Of a DNA stretch of 64,000 nt, positions 41,727 through 50,538 are shown one piece after another (the stretch's first letter is position 1; every line of letters begins with the position of its first letter). The DNA comes from Ralstonia pickettii DTP0602 (lineage in GTDB: Bacteria > Pseudomonadota > Gammaproteobacteria > Burkholderiales > Burkholderiaceae). A model generated the notes under the pieces. It searched no databases. It was not told the origin of the DNA and was given only the letters and a program-made list of their open reading frames with translations. The position numbers were made by a program, and so were the translations under genes. The stretch spans positions 2,790,001-2,854,000 of the forward strand of contig CP006667.1 in the NCBI GenBank assembly GCA_000471925.1, read 5' to 3'.

Positions 41727-42367
41727 CGCGGCTGCAGGCCGTGCGAGATCAGGTCGAAGGCGGTATCGACCACCTTCTCCATCGATGCGGGCCGCTTCCA
41801 GCGCGCATAGCGCATGCCCAGGAAGTTGCTGATGCCGATCAGGCACCAGGCGCGCACCTCGGCATCGCCGGGGACGATCTCGCCCTGCTCTTCGGCGCGC
41901 TCGAGGCGCCGGCTGTAGAGCTCGGCAAAGACCTGGAAATAACTGCTGTAGATGGTCTCGTCCACCGAGTAGGAATCGAGCACGATCCGGTACAGGTTCT
42001 TGTGGCGCGAAACGAAAGAGAGGAAGGCCTTCAGGCCGAGGCGCTCGGCCTCCATCTGGCTGGCGGCGTTGGCCACGTGCTTGCGCAGGTGCGCGCGCAC
42101 CAGTTCCAGCATATGGGCGACCAGCGCGCGGAAGATGTCTTCCTTGTCCTTGAAGTACAGGTAGAAGGTGCCCATCGCCACCTTGGCTTCCTGCGTGATT
42201 TCGGAGATCGATGCGGCGTAGTAGCCTTTCTCGCCGAACACTTTCTCGGCAGCGCGCAGCAGTGCTTCGCGGGTCTTCTGCCCGCGCGCGGTCTTGGGCG
42301 GGCAGATGGCGCCGGCCAAGCCGGGTTCGCGGACTTCGCCAGTCTCGCCAGTTTCGGTCTGGGACAT
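41723..42367 (-). CDS. TetR-family transcriptional regulator
   Basis: A 214-residue regulator: TetR helix-turn-helix at about 33-79 (REALLRAAEKVFGEKGYYAASISEI and VAMGTFYLYFKDKEDIF) and an all-helical ligand domain. It heads the minus-strand cluster of hydratase, Liv transporter and ligase and overlaps the first enzyme gene by four bases. It probably represses the cluster until an acyl-CoA or similar ligand binds. A dyad at 42520-42533 in the divergent upstream region is a candidate operator. Confidence 0.92.
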   Translation of the reverse strand: MSQTETGETGEVREPGLAGAICPPKTARGQKTREALLRAAEKVFGEKGYYAASISEITQEAKVAMGTFYLYFKDKEDIFRALVAHMLELVRAHLRKHVANAASQMEAERLGLKAFLSFVSRHKNLYRIVLDSYSVDETIYSSYFQVFAELYSRRLERAEEQGEIVPGDAEVRAWCLIGISNFLGMRYARWKRPASMEKVVDTAFDLISHGLQPR

Positions 42368-42519
42368 CGTGTCTCCGGTGGCGCTGTGCGCCTTGTCATT
42401 GGAATGCCAGCCGCTTCATGTCCTGCAGGCGGTGTCCCGTTCTTGGCAAGTACCTCCTCGCACCTGCCGCCGCCTTTGAATCACTGCCTTGAATCGTTAT
42501 GCAGGCAAAACCTGATATC

Positions 42520-42533
42520 TGATTCATGTTTCA
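42520..42533. promoter_or_regulatory. Candidate TetR operator
   Basis: TGATTCATGTTTCA, a dyad (TGA-W2-CATG-W2-TCA with 10 of 14 positions symmetric), between the divergent TetR and hydrolase genes, about 150 bases upstream of the TetR start. Assignment to this TetR is by position only. Confidence 0.4.
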
Positions 42534-42645
42534 TCGTATAAATTCACCACGAAGGATGTCAATAGGGATCACCCTCCACCGGGGCAGGTTGCGCGCGGTG
42601 GCATCCAGGCCACTTTCCCGACCCACCGCCAGGAGATACCCGTCG

Positions 42646-43512
42646 TTGGACGCTCCCGCTTCGGCCCCCGCAAGCACCGCGCCCCCGCCTTTTGCCAGCC
42701 ATCCGGCCGCCGGCGCCCTGCCAGGCTGGCGCGAAACCGGCCAGGGCCGGCCACTGCTGTTACTGCACGGTTGGTCGGTCAGTGGCGAGGCCTTCGACGG
42801 CCAGCGTGCGCTGGCGCTGGCGGGATTCCGCGTGATCGCGCCTGACCACGCCGGCCATGGCCTGTCCCGCTACCGCGCCGGCACCACGATCACGGCGCTG
42901 GCGCAGGATGTGGCCGGCCTGGTCGCGCACCTGGGGCTCGCTGACGTGGTGGTGGCAGGCTGGTCGATGGGAGCAATGGTGGCATGGGCACTGCTGCGTG
43001 ACCATCCGGGTCTTCCGCTGGCGGCGGTCGGCAGCATCGACATGACGCCCCGGCTGGTGACGGATCCGGACTGGCCGCATGGCCTGCACGGCGACTATGA
43101 CATCGAGCACGCCGCGCAGATGGCGGCCCGTATCCGGGCCGACTGGGTCCGGCTGGCGCCGTCTTTCGCGCTGGGATTGTGGGCGGCGGGACGGCGCCCG
43201 GACGGCGCCGCAATGCAGCGCATCGCGCAGATGGCAAGCCAGTGCGATGCCGCGGCGCTCGCCGCGCAGTGGGAGGATATGGCGCGCCAGGATTTTCGCG
43301 CGACGCTGCGTACGGCGGCCTTGCCGCTGTTCCACCTGTACGGTGCGGCCAGCCGCTTGTACGCGCCGGCGGTCGGCACGGCCACGTTAGCGCTGCAACC
43401 TTCGGCAGGATTCAGCGTGGTAGCCGGTGCAGGCCACAGCCCGCATATGGAGCAGCCGCAGGCGTTCAATGCCGCGTTGCTCGCGCTGATCGCTCAGGCC
43501 AGCACGCGGTAA
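42646..43512 (+). CDS. Alpha/beta-fold hydrolase
   Basis: A 288-residue hydrolase with LLLLHGWSVSGEAF (oxyanion motif), APDHAGHGLS, the nucleophile elbow AGWSMGAM with Ser at about 107, and a C-terminal GAGHSPHMEQP histidine. It resembles BioH and related esterases, but the substrate is not evident. I place the start at TTG 42646, which has AGGAGA nine bases upstream; an in-frame ATG at 42526 would add 40 residues and lie in the operator region, so the start is uncertain. Its last 19 bases overlap the convergent crcB gene. Confidence 0.82.
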   Translation: MDAPASAPASTAPPPFASHPAAGALPGWRETGQGRPLLLLHGWSVSGEAFDGQRALALAGFRVIAPDHAGHGLSRYRAGTTITALAQDVAGLVAHLGLADVVVAGWSMGAMVAWALLRDHPGLPLAAVGSIDMTPRLVTDPDWPHGLHGDYDIEHAAQMAARIRADWVRLAPSFALGLWAAGRRPDGAAMQRIAQMASQCDAAALAAQWEDMARQDFRATLRTAALPLFHLYGAASRLYAPAVGTATLALQPSAGFSVVAGAGHSPHMEQPQAFNAALLALIAQASTR

Positions 43513-43874
43513 GTCCAGAGGCCAAACGCTGTGAGCAGCAGCGAGCCACCCAAGTGCAGCAGCAGGTGCATCGCCGCCCAGCCATAGTCGCCGGCGATCA
43601 GGTTCGCCACTACTTCACTGGAAAAGGTCGAGAACGTGGTCAGCCCGCCGAGGAAACCGGTGACGGCCAGCAGGCGCCATTCCGACGGCAGGGCGGCGTG
43701 CGTGTCGAAGTAACCCACCGCCAGCCCGATCAGGTAGCCGCCCAGCAGGTTCGCCGCCAGCGTGCCGTAGGGCATGGCCGGGTTGATGGCATTCCACAGC
43801 ACCGAGAACCCCCAGCGCAGCCACGCACCTACCGCGGCGCCTACGCCCACGGCGACAAACCCCAACGGACCCAT
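43494..43874 (-). CDS. crcB: Fluoride ion channel CrcB (Fluc)
   Basis: A 126-residue four-helix membrane protein that exports fluoride as a dual-topology dimer. Signature features are the helix-start GAAVGAWLRWG, NLLGGYLIG and the pore motif GGLTTFSTFSSE. Its start overlaps the moaE stop by one base, so it is read from the molybdopterin operon instead of a fluoride riboswitch. The 3' end overlaps the convergent hydrolase gene by 19 bases. Confidence 0.93.
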   Translation of the reverse strand: MGPLGFVAVGVGAAVGAWLRWGFSVLWNAINPAMPYGTLAANLLGGYLIGLAVGYFDTHAALPSEWRLLAVTGFLGGLTTFSTFSSEVVANLIAGDYGWAAMHLLLHLGGSLLLTAFGLWTYRVLA

Positions 43875-44392
43875 CAGGACCGGCTCCCGCCGTCGCCGCC
43901 CTCTCCTTGCTGCTCGTCATCGCCGCTGGCGTTGAACGACGCGATGCCCCAGCGCTTGAGCGCGGCTTCGTCGGTGACGCGGGCATCGACCCAGCGCGCG
44001 CCTTCCGGCGTTTCTTCCTTCTTCCAGAACGGCGCTTCGGACTTAAGATAGTCCATGATGAATTCGCACGCAGCGAAGGCATTGCCGCGATGCGCGGACG
44101 CGACCGCCACCAGCACGATCTGGTCCTGCGGCAGCAGCGGGCCGACGCGATGGATGATGGTCACGCCCAGCAGCGCCCAGCGCGCGCACGCGGCCGCCTC
44201 GATCTGAGTCAGCGCCTTCTCGGTCATGCCCGGGTAGTGCTCCAGCTCCATCGCGCTGACGGCGCTGCCGTCGCTGATATCGCGCACCGTGCCGATAAAG
44301 CTGGCCACCGCGCCTACCGCCGGGTTGCCGGCGCGCAGGGCCGTTACCTCGGCACCCAGGTCGAAATCCTCGCGCTGTACCCTGACGCTCAT
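43874..44392 (-). CDS. moaE: Molybdopterin synthase catalytic subunit MoaE
   Basis: A 172-residue subunit that, with thiocarboxylated MoaD, inserts two sulfurs into cyclic pyranopterin monophosphate. Motifs are SFIGTVRD, ELEHYPGMTEKAL, HRVG, ASAHRGNAFAACEFIMDYLK and the catalytic lysine context LKSEAPFWKKE. The C-terminal tail (GDDEQQGEGGDGGSRS) is low complexity. The start lies 1 base after the moaD stop. Confidence 0.96.
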   Translation of the reverse strand: MSVRVQREDFDLGAEVTALRAGNPAVGAVASFIGTVRDISDGSAVSAMELEHYPGMTEKALTQIEAAACARWALLGVTIIHRVGPLLPQDQIVLVAVASAHRGNAFAACEFIMDYLKSEAPFWKKEETPEGARWVDARVTDEAALKRWGIASFNASGDDEQQGEGGDGGSRS

Positions 44393-44393
44393 C

Positions 44394-44651
44394 TCAGCCT
44401 CCGGTGACGGGCGGGAAGAAGGCGACCTCGCAGCCGTCGGCGATCGCCGTATCGGGCCGCGCCACCGCGTGGTCGACGGCCATGCGCAGCGCGCGGCCTT
44501 CGGCCAGGGTCTCGGCCCAGGCGCCGCCGCGCTGGATCAGCCAGTGGCGCAGCTCGCCCACGGTGCGCACGCCCGTCGGCACCTCGATGCGCTCTTCGGC
44601 CACGCCGAGTTGTTCGCGCACGCTGGCGAAGAATCGTAGTTCGATGGTCAT
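44394..44651 (-). CDS. moaD: Molybdopterin synthase sulfur carrier MoaD
   Basis: An 85-residue ubiquitin-fold sulfur carrier ending in the required Gly-Gly (FFPPVTGG), which is thiocarboxylated for transfer to MoaE. The N terminus MTIELRFFASVREQLG is typical. A GTG codon directly in front (44654) could also serve as start, giving one more residue; the ribosome-site spacing does not settle it. It lies 32 bases past moeA. Confidence 0.93.
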   Translation of the reverse strand: MTIELRFFASVREQLGVAEERIEVPTGVRTVGELRHWLIQRGGAWAETLAEGRALRMAVDHAVARPDTAIADGCEVAFFPPVTGG

Positions 44652-44683
44652 CACTGCTTCTGCGTCCTGATGATGCGGGCCCG

Positions 44684-45925
44684 CTATGCGAGCAGGCCGT
44701 CAAACGGAATGAACTGCACGGTGTCGCCGCGCGCGATCGCCTGGTTGGGCGGGTTGTCGATCAGGCCATCGCCCCACACGGTAGAGGTCAGCACGCCGGA
44801 GCTCTGGTTCGGGAACAAGTCCAGCCCACCCTCCGTGTTGATGCGCGCGCGCAGGAACTCGTTGCGGCGGTCGCCCTTCTTCAGCTCGAAATCGGCACGC
44901 AGCGGCAGGCGGCGCGGCGCCACGTCGGCCACGCCCTGCAGGCGCAGAATGAAGGGCCGCACGAACAGCAGGAAGGTGACGAAGCTCGACACCGGGTTGC
45001 CCGGCAACCCCAGGAAGAAGGCCGGCTCGGCACCGGCGCTGGTGACCTGCCCGAACGCCAGCGGCTTGCCCGGCTTGATCGCGATCTGCCACATGTCGAG
45101 CCGCCCTTCGGCCTCGACCGCGGGCTTGATATGGTCTTCCTCGCCGACCGACACGCCGCCCGAGGTGATGATCAGGTCGTGGCCTTGCGCCGCGCGGCGC
45201 AGCGTCTCGCGCGTGGCCGCCAGCGTATCCGGCACGATGCCGAAGTCGCTGACCTCGCAGCCCAGGTTTTCCAGCAGGCCGCGCAGCGTGAAGCGATTCG
45301 AGTTGTAGATCGCGCCCGGCTTGAGCGGCTCGCCCGGCATCGCCAGTTCGTCGCCGGTGAAGAACACCGCCACCCGCACGCGCCGCACCACGTCAAGCCT
45401 TGCCTGGCCGACCGAGGCACCCAGCCCCAGCGCCTGCGGTGTAAGCCGCGTGCCGGCCGGCAGGATCACGCTGCCGGACTCGATGTCTTCGCCAGCGCGC
45501 CGCACCCATTCGCCGGACTGCGGCACATGGTTGACGATCACGTCCTCGCCCTCGGCCGTGCATTGTTCCTGCATCACCACGGCATCGGCACCCGGCGGAA
45601 TCAGCCCGCCAGTGAAGATGCGCGCGGCGGTGCCGGGTTCAAGCTCAGAACCGACATGCCCTGCCGGAATGCGCTGCGACACGCGCAGCCGCGTGCCCGC
45701 GGCCGGCACATCGGCGGCACGCATGGCATAGCCATCCATCGAGGTGTTGTCCGCCGGCGGCACGCGCAGCGTACTGGTCACGGGCGCGGCCAGCACGCGG
45801 CCGTTGGCGTCAAGCGTGTCGACCGACTCCACCTGGGCCAGCGGACGGGCGGCAGCGAGCAAGGCGTCGAGCGCCTGCGCCATGGTCAGCATCGGGGGAC
45901 GGGAAGGTGCTGCGGCTTGGGTCAT
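44684..45925 (-). CDS. moeA: Molybdopterin molybdenumtransferase MoeA
   Basis: A 413-residue enzyme that inserts molybdate into adenylated molybdopterin. It has the MoeA motifs NTSMDGYAMR, RIFTGGLIPPGADAVV, the MPT-binding SGGVSVGEEDH and LPGNPVSSFVTF. ATG at 45925 precedes the conserved MLTMAQALDALL; the longer frame adds 47 unrelated residues. It follows thrC after about 190 bases and is followed by moaD, moaE and crcB. Confidence 0.96.
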   Translation of the reverse strand: MTQAAAPSRPPMLTMAQALDALLAAARPLAQVESVDTLDANGRVLAAPVTSTLRVPPADNTSMDGYAMRAADVPAAGTRLRVSQRIPAGHVGSELEPGTAARIFTGGLIPPGADAVVMQEQCTAEGEDVIVNHVPQSGEWVRRAGEDIESGSVILPAGTRLTPQALGLGASVGQARLDVVRRVRVAVFFTGDELAMPGEPLKPGAIYNSNRFTLRGLLENLGCEVSDFGIVPDTLAATRETLRRAAQGHDLIITSGGVSVGEEDHIKPAVEAEGRLDMWQIAIKPGKPLAFGQVTSAGAEPAFFLGLPGNPVSSFVTFLLFVRPFILRLQGVADVAPRRLPLRADFELKKGDRRNEFLRARINTEGGLDLFPNQSSGVLTSTVWGDGLIDNPPNQAIARGDTVQFIPFDGLLA

Positions 45926-46117
45926 GGTGCGATGTGCAAAATGGGTTGGCCCATGCGGGTTGACCCAAAAGAAACGGCCCGCGCATTGCCGCCCTCCAGC
46001 AAACTGGCGGCGTGCAATCCGGGGGCCGAGGCTCGGGCCCGCAGCCTGATTGTAGCGAGTTGGCACGGACCCGGCACGCGGCAGCGCCGCAGCCCGGTCC
46101 CCGCGCCCATGCGTCGC

Positions 46118-47563
46118 TTACAGGCCGGTGTGGCGGGCGATATAGGCCTTGACCTGCGCGGCGTCGGCCGGCATCACTTCGAAGCGCTGTGGGAGGCGCT
46201 CGATGCCCTCGAACTTTGCCGGGCGCTCCGGCTCGTGGCCAAGCGCTTCGCGGATGGTGTCGGCAAACTTGGCGGGCAGCGCGGTTTCCAGCACCACCAT
46301 CGGCACGCCGGCGCTGAGATGCTCGCGCGCCACCTTGACGCCATCGGCGGTATGGGTATCGATGGTGATGCCATAGCGCGACGACAGGTCGCGGATGGTC
46401 GCCACGCGGTCGTCATGCGTGCTGCGGCCCGAGACAAAGCCGTACTCGCGGATGCGGTCGAATTCCGGCGTGCCCGACAGGTCGAAACCGCCCTTCTCTT
46501 CCACGTCGCGGAACAGCGCCGCCAGCTTGTCGGCATCCTGGCCCAGCAAGTCGAACACGAAGCGCTCGAAGTTCGAGGCCTTGGAGATATCCATGCTCGG
46601 GCTCGACGTGTGGTACGTCTCGGCCGACTTGCGCACGCGGTACGCGCCGGTGCGGAAGAACTCGTCGAGCACGTCGTTCTCGTTGGTGGCAACCACCAGC
46701 TTGTCGATCGGCAGGCCCATCATGCGCGCGATATGGCCGGCGCAGACGTTGCCGAAATTGCCGGACGGCACGCAGAACGAGACCTTCTGGCCGGGGCCGC
46801 TGGTCGCCAGCAGCCAGCCCTTGAAGTAGTAGACCACCTGGGCCACCACGCGCGCCCAGTTGATCGAGTTGACCGTGCCGATCTTCTGGCGCGCCTTGTA
46901 GTCGAGGTCGTTGGAGACCGCCTTGACGATGTCCTGGCAGTCGTCGAACACGCCTTCGACCGCCAGATTGAAGATGTTGGCGTCCTGCAGGCTGAACATC
47001 TGCGCGGTCTGGAACGCGCTCATCTTGCGGTGCGGGCTCAGCATGAACACGCGGATGCCGCGCTTGCCACGCATCGCGTACTCGGCGGCGCTGCCGGTAT
47101 CGCCGGAAGTCGCGCCCAGGATGTTCAGCTCCTGCCCGGCACGGCCCAGCGCGTACTCGAACAGGTTGCCGAGCAGCTGCATCGCCATGTCCTTGAAGGC
47201 CAGCGTCGGGCCATTGGACAGGCCCAGCAGTTGCAGCTTCGTACCGCACTCTTCGCCCAGGGTGCGCAGCGGCGTGATGTCGGCGGTGTTGTCGCCTTCG
47301 CGCGCGTTGCAATACACCTCGGGGGTATAGGTCTTGCGCGTCAGCGCGCGCAGGTCTTCGGCGGGAATGTCGTCGCTGAACTTGCGCAGGATCTCGTAGG
47401 CCAGGTCGGCATACGACAGCTTGCGCCAGGCTTCGAGCTCGTCGGCACTGACTTGCGGGTACTCGACGGGCAGGTACAGGCCGCCGTCCGGCGCCAGGCC
47501 GCCCAGCAGGATCTCGGAGAAGGTTTGCGGCAGTTCGTGGCCGCGGGTCGACTTGTATTTCAT
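46118..47563 (-). CDS. thrC: Threonine synthase
   Basis: A 481-residue PLP enzyme converting O-phosphohomoserine to threonine. Features are the N-terminal MKYKSTRGHELPQTFSEILL, the PLP lysine in LAFKDMAMQLLGNLFE, the ATSGDTGSAAEYAMRGK phosphate-binding segment and FCVPSGNFGNVCAGH. The length fits the longer type of threonine synthase found in proteobacteria and yeast. It is 21 bases after hom. Confidence 0.97.
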   Translation of the reverse strand: MKYKSTRGHELPQTFSEILLGGLAPDGGLYLPVEYPQVSADELEAWRKLSYADLAYEILRKFSDDIPAEDLRALTRKTYTPEVYCNAREGDNTADITPLRTLGEECGTKLQLLGLSNGPTLAFKDMAMQLLGNLFEYALGRAGQELNILGATSGDTGSAAEYAMRGKRGIRVFMLSPHRKMSAFQTAQMFSLQDANIFNLAVEGVFDDCQDIVKAVSNDLDYKARQKIGTVNSINWARVVAQVVYYFKGWLLATSGPGQKVSFCVPSGNFGNVCAGHIARMMGLPIDKLVVATNENDVLDEFFRTGAYRVRKSAETYHTSSPSMDISKASNFERFVFDLLGQDADKLAALFRDVEEKGGFDLSGTPEFDRIREYGFVSGRSTHDDRVATIRDLSSRYGITIDTHTADGVKVAREHLSAGVPMVVLETALPAKFADTIREALGHEPERPAKFEGIERLPQRFEVMPADAAQVKAYIARHTGL

Positions 47564-47584
47564 CTGAATCTGCTGGTCCGGCCC

Positions 47585-48895
47585 TTAGTTCAGTTCTTCC
47601 ATGCGCAGCCGCGTCACGCCGGACAGCACGGTCTGCAGCGCCTCGATCTTCGCGATGGCGGCGTTGACATGCTTCTCGCGCGTGATGTGGGTCAGGATGA
47701 TGATGTCGGTCTGCGGCTCGCCTTCGCGGGATTCCTTCTGCAGCATGGCGTCGATCGAAATACCGCCTTCGGCCAGGATGCGGGTGATCTCGGCCAGCAC
47801 ACCGGTCTCGTCCGACACGCGCATGCGCAGGTAGTACGAGCTGTTGATCTCTCCGATCGGCAGCACCGGCACGCTCGACAGCTCGTCCGGCTGGAACGCA
47901 AGGTGCGGCACGCGGTGGTTCGGATCGGCGGTGTGCAGGCGGGTCACGTCGACCAGGTCGGCGATCACGGCCGAGGCGGTCGGCTCGGCGCCGGCGCCCT
48001 TGCCGTAGTAGAGCGTCGCGCCCACGGCGTCGCCCTGCACCAGCACGGCGTTCATTGCGCCTTCGACGTTGGCGATCAGGCGCGAGGCCGGCACCAGCGT
48101 CGGATGCACGCGCAGCTCCACGCCGTCGTCGCGGCGGCGGGTGATGCCCAGCAGCTTGATGCGGTAGCCCAGTTCCTCGGCGTACTTGATGTCGGTGGCA
48201 GCCAGCTTGGTGATGCCTTCCACGTGGGCCTTGTCGAACTGCACCGGCATGCCGAAGGCGATCGCGCTCATCAGCGTGACCTTGTGCGCGGCGTCGATGC
48301 CTTCAATGTCGAAGGTCGGGTCGGCTTCGGCATAGCCGAGCTGCTGGGCTTCCTTCAGCACCACATCGAAGTCCAGGCCCTTGTCGCGCATCTCGGACAG
48401 GATGAAGTTGGTGGTGCCGTTGATGATGCCGGCGATCCACTGGATGCGGTTGGCGGTCAGGCCTTCGCGCAGCGCCTTGATGATGGGGATACCGCCGGCA
48501 ACCGCGGCCTCGAAGGCGACGATCACGCCCTTGCGGCGCGCGGCTTCGAAGATCTCGTTGCCGTGCACGGCCAGCAGCGCCTTGTTGGCGGTGACCACGT
48601 GCTTGCCGTTCTCGATCGCCTTCAGCACCAGCTCGCGCGCGATGCCGTAGCCGCCGATCAGTTCGATGACGATGTCGATGTCCGGGCGGTTGACCACCTC
48701 GTTGGCATCGCTGACGATCTCCACTTCCCCGTTGGTCAGTTCGCGCGCGCGTTCGGTGTTGAGATCGGCCACGATGGCAATCTCGATGCCGCGGCCCGCG
48801 CGGCGGCGAATTTCTTCCTGATTACGCTTGAGCACGTTGTACGTGCCGCTACCGACGGTACCGATGCCGAGCAGGCCAACTTTGATGGGGTTCAT
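47585..48895 (-). CDS. hom: Homoserine dehydrogenase
   Basis: A 436-residue enzyme reducing aspartate semialdehyde to homoserine. It has the dinucleotide motif GLLGIGTVGSG (about 7-17), the catalytic segment TNFILSEMRDKGLDF and the C-terminal ACT domain (YYLRMRVSDETGVLAEITRIL) that gives threonine feedback control. ATG at 48895 is preferred; a TTG two codons earlier is possible. It lies between alaA and thrC in one minus-strand unit. Confidence 0.97.
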   Translation of the reverse strand: MNPIKVGLLGIGTVGSGTYNVLKRNQEEIRRRAGRGIEIAIVADLNTERARELTNGEVEIVSDANEVVNRPDIDIVIELIGGYGIARELVLKAIENGKHVVTANKALLAVHGNEIFEAARRKGVIVAFEAAVAGGIPIIKALREGLTANRIQWIAGIINGTTNFILSEMRDKGLDFDVVLKEAQQLGYAEADPTFDIEGIDAAHKVTLMSAIAFGMPVQFDKAHVEGITKLAATDIKYAEELGYRIKLLGITRRRDDGVELRVHPTLVPASRLIANVEGAMNAVLVQGDAVGATLYYGKGAGAEPTASAVIADLVDVTRLHTADPNHRVPHLAFQPDELSSVPVLPIGEINSSYYLRMRVSDETGVLAEITRILAEGGISIDAMLQKESREGEPQTDIIILTHITREKHVNAAIAKIEALQTVLSGVTRLRMEELN

Positions 48896-48944
48896 GGACA
48901 ATCTTCTGAGTTGCTAAGGATGAGTTGCGGCGCGGCCCGCGAAT

Positions 48945-50180
48945 TCAGGCCGCTACCTTGCCGTGGCGTTTTCGGTACGCCTCGAGGAAGCGCGCGATGC
49001 GGCCGATGGCCTCGCGCAGGTCTTCCTCGTGCGGCAGGAACACGATGCGGAAATGATCGGGCTTGGCCCAGTTGAAGCCCGAGCCCTGCACCAGCAGCAC
49101 CTTGGACTCCTGCAGCAGTTCGTAGATAAACTCCTGGTCGTCCTGCACCGGGTACATCGACAGGTCGAGCTTGGGGAACAGGTACAGCGCGGCCTTGGGC
49201 TTGACGCAGGTCACGCCCGGGATCGCGGTGATCAGTTCGTAGGCCAGGTCGCGCTGGCGTCGCAGGCGCCCGCCTTCCGCCACCAGGTCGTTGATGCTCT
49301 GGTAGCCGCCCAGCGCGGTCTGGATCGCCCACTGGCCCGGCACGTTGGCGCACAGGCGCATCGACGACAGCATGTTCAGGCCTTCGATGTAATCGATCGC
49401 CGGACGCTTGTCGCCGGACACCACCATCCAGCCGGCACGGTAGCCGCACGAGCGGTAGTTCTTCGACAGGCCGTTGAAGGTCACCGTCAGCACGTCGGTC
49501 GACAGCGAGGCGATCGAGGTGTGGGTGTTGCCGTCGTACAGGACCTTGTCGTAGATCTCGTCGGCGAAGATGATCAGGTCATGCTCGCGCGCGATCGCGA
49601 CGATCTCGAGCAGCAGTTCGTCCGAATACAGCGCCCCGGTCGGGTTGTTCGGGTTGATGATGACGATGGCCTTGGTGTGCGGCGTGATGCGGGCCCGGAT
49701 ATCGGCGGGGTCGGGCATCCAGTCGTTGGCTTCGTCGCAGATATAGTGCACCGGCGTGCCGCCGGAGAGGCTCACCGCGGCGGTCCACAGCGGGTAGTCC
49801 GGCGCCGGCACCAGCACTTCATCGCCGGTATTGAGCAACGCGTTGACCGCCATCACGATCAGTTCGGAGGCGCCATTGCCGACATAAATGTCGTCCAGGC
49901 CAACGCCCTCGATATTTTTTTGCTGGGTATAGTGCATGATCGCCTTGCGCGCGGCGAAAATACCCTTGGAATCAGAATAACCTGCCGAATTTGGCAGATT
50001 TCGCATCATGTCCTGCTGAATCTCTTCCGGCGCGTCAAAGCCGAACACGGCCAGGTTGCCGATATTCAGCTTGATGATCTTGTGCCCTTCTTCCTCCATC
50101 TGCTTGGCCTTTTCCAGCACCGGACCGCGGATGTCGTAGCAAACATTATTGAGTTTGTTGGATTTCTGGATGGGTTTCAC
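48945..50180 (-). CDS. alaA: Alanine-forming aminotransferase, AlaA/YfbQ type
   Basis: A 411-residue PLP aminotransferase that probably makes alanine from pyruvate and glutamate. The sequence closely follows E. coli AlaA, from the N-terminal KPIQKSNKLNNVCYDIRGPV to ANVPGQWAIQTALGGYQS. PLP-binding motifs are INPNNPTGALYS, the Asp in FADEIYDKVLYDG and the Lys in FNGLSKNYRSCGYRAGW. The start is GTG at 50180, judged from the N-terminal match; there is no clear ribosome site, and an ATG far upstream is unlikely. It stands 49 bases before hom, the usual order in Burkholderiales. Confidence 0.93.
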   Translation of the reverse strand: MKPIQKSNKLNNVCYDIRGPVLEKAKQMEEEGHKIIKLNIGNLAVFGFDAPEEIQQDMMRNLPNSAGYSDSKGIFAARKAIMHYTQQKNIEGVGLDDIYVGNGASELIVMAVNALLNTGDEVLVPAPDYPLWTAAVSLSGGTPVHYICDEANDWMPDPADIRARITPHTKAIVIINPNNPTGALYSDELLLEIVAIAREHDLIIFADEIYDKVLYDGNTHTSIASLSTDVLTVTFNGLSKNYRSCGYRAGWMVVSGDKRPAIDYIEGLNMLSSMRLCANVPGQWAIQTALGGYQSINDLVAEGGRLRRQRDLAYELITAIPGVTCVKPKAALYLFPKLDLSMYPVQDDQEFIYELLQESKVLLVQGSGFNWAKPDHFRIVFLPHEEDLREAIGRIARFLEAYRKRHGKVAA

Positions 50181-50538
50181 GGCGATGTCGGGGCAGGCTG
50201 TCGGGGCTGGCGATAGGTGTGCCGCGTCGGCGGCACCGAACAGGGGAATCCGGGCGAATCTGACGAATGCGGAGGTGCCGTCCGCTGCAATGCAACGCGA
50301 ACGTGGCAGACAGGGAGGCAAAAGCTATAATTTATCGGATTATGACAGACTTCGGCAGGGATTCTTGCATTGCAGCGTGCGCCAGCGGGGCGCACGGCAA
50401 CGGCCTGCGGGCGGATGCCCACCCCGTCGCCGATCCTGTCGTCTGTCCTGTCCTTCACACCATGCCCGTCCGCGCTGCCGGCCATCCGTCCCACGGGCCG
50501 GCCAACCAGCCCGCGGCGGCCGCCGCAGAGGCCTCCAA
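50181..50538. other. Divergent intergenic region of alaA and the Mth938-like gene
   Basis: About 360 bases with no supported gene. A plus-strand promoter at 50303-50331 is visible. A 66-codon frame from ATG 50342 that ends over the next start codon looks random and is not called. Confidence 0.5.
50303..50331 (+). promoter_or_regulatory. Sigma-70 promoter candidate of the Mth938-like gene
   Basis: -35 GTGGCA (50303-50308), a 17-base spacer and a perfect -10 TATAAT (50326-50331). It predicts a leader of about 200 bases before the GTG start at 50539. Confidence 0.5.

Noticed and set aside
43875..44400. Fluoride riboswitch upstream of crcB
   Set aside because: crcB starts inside the moaE stop codon, so there is no free leader in which such a structure could form.
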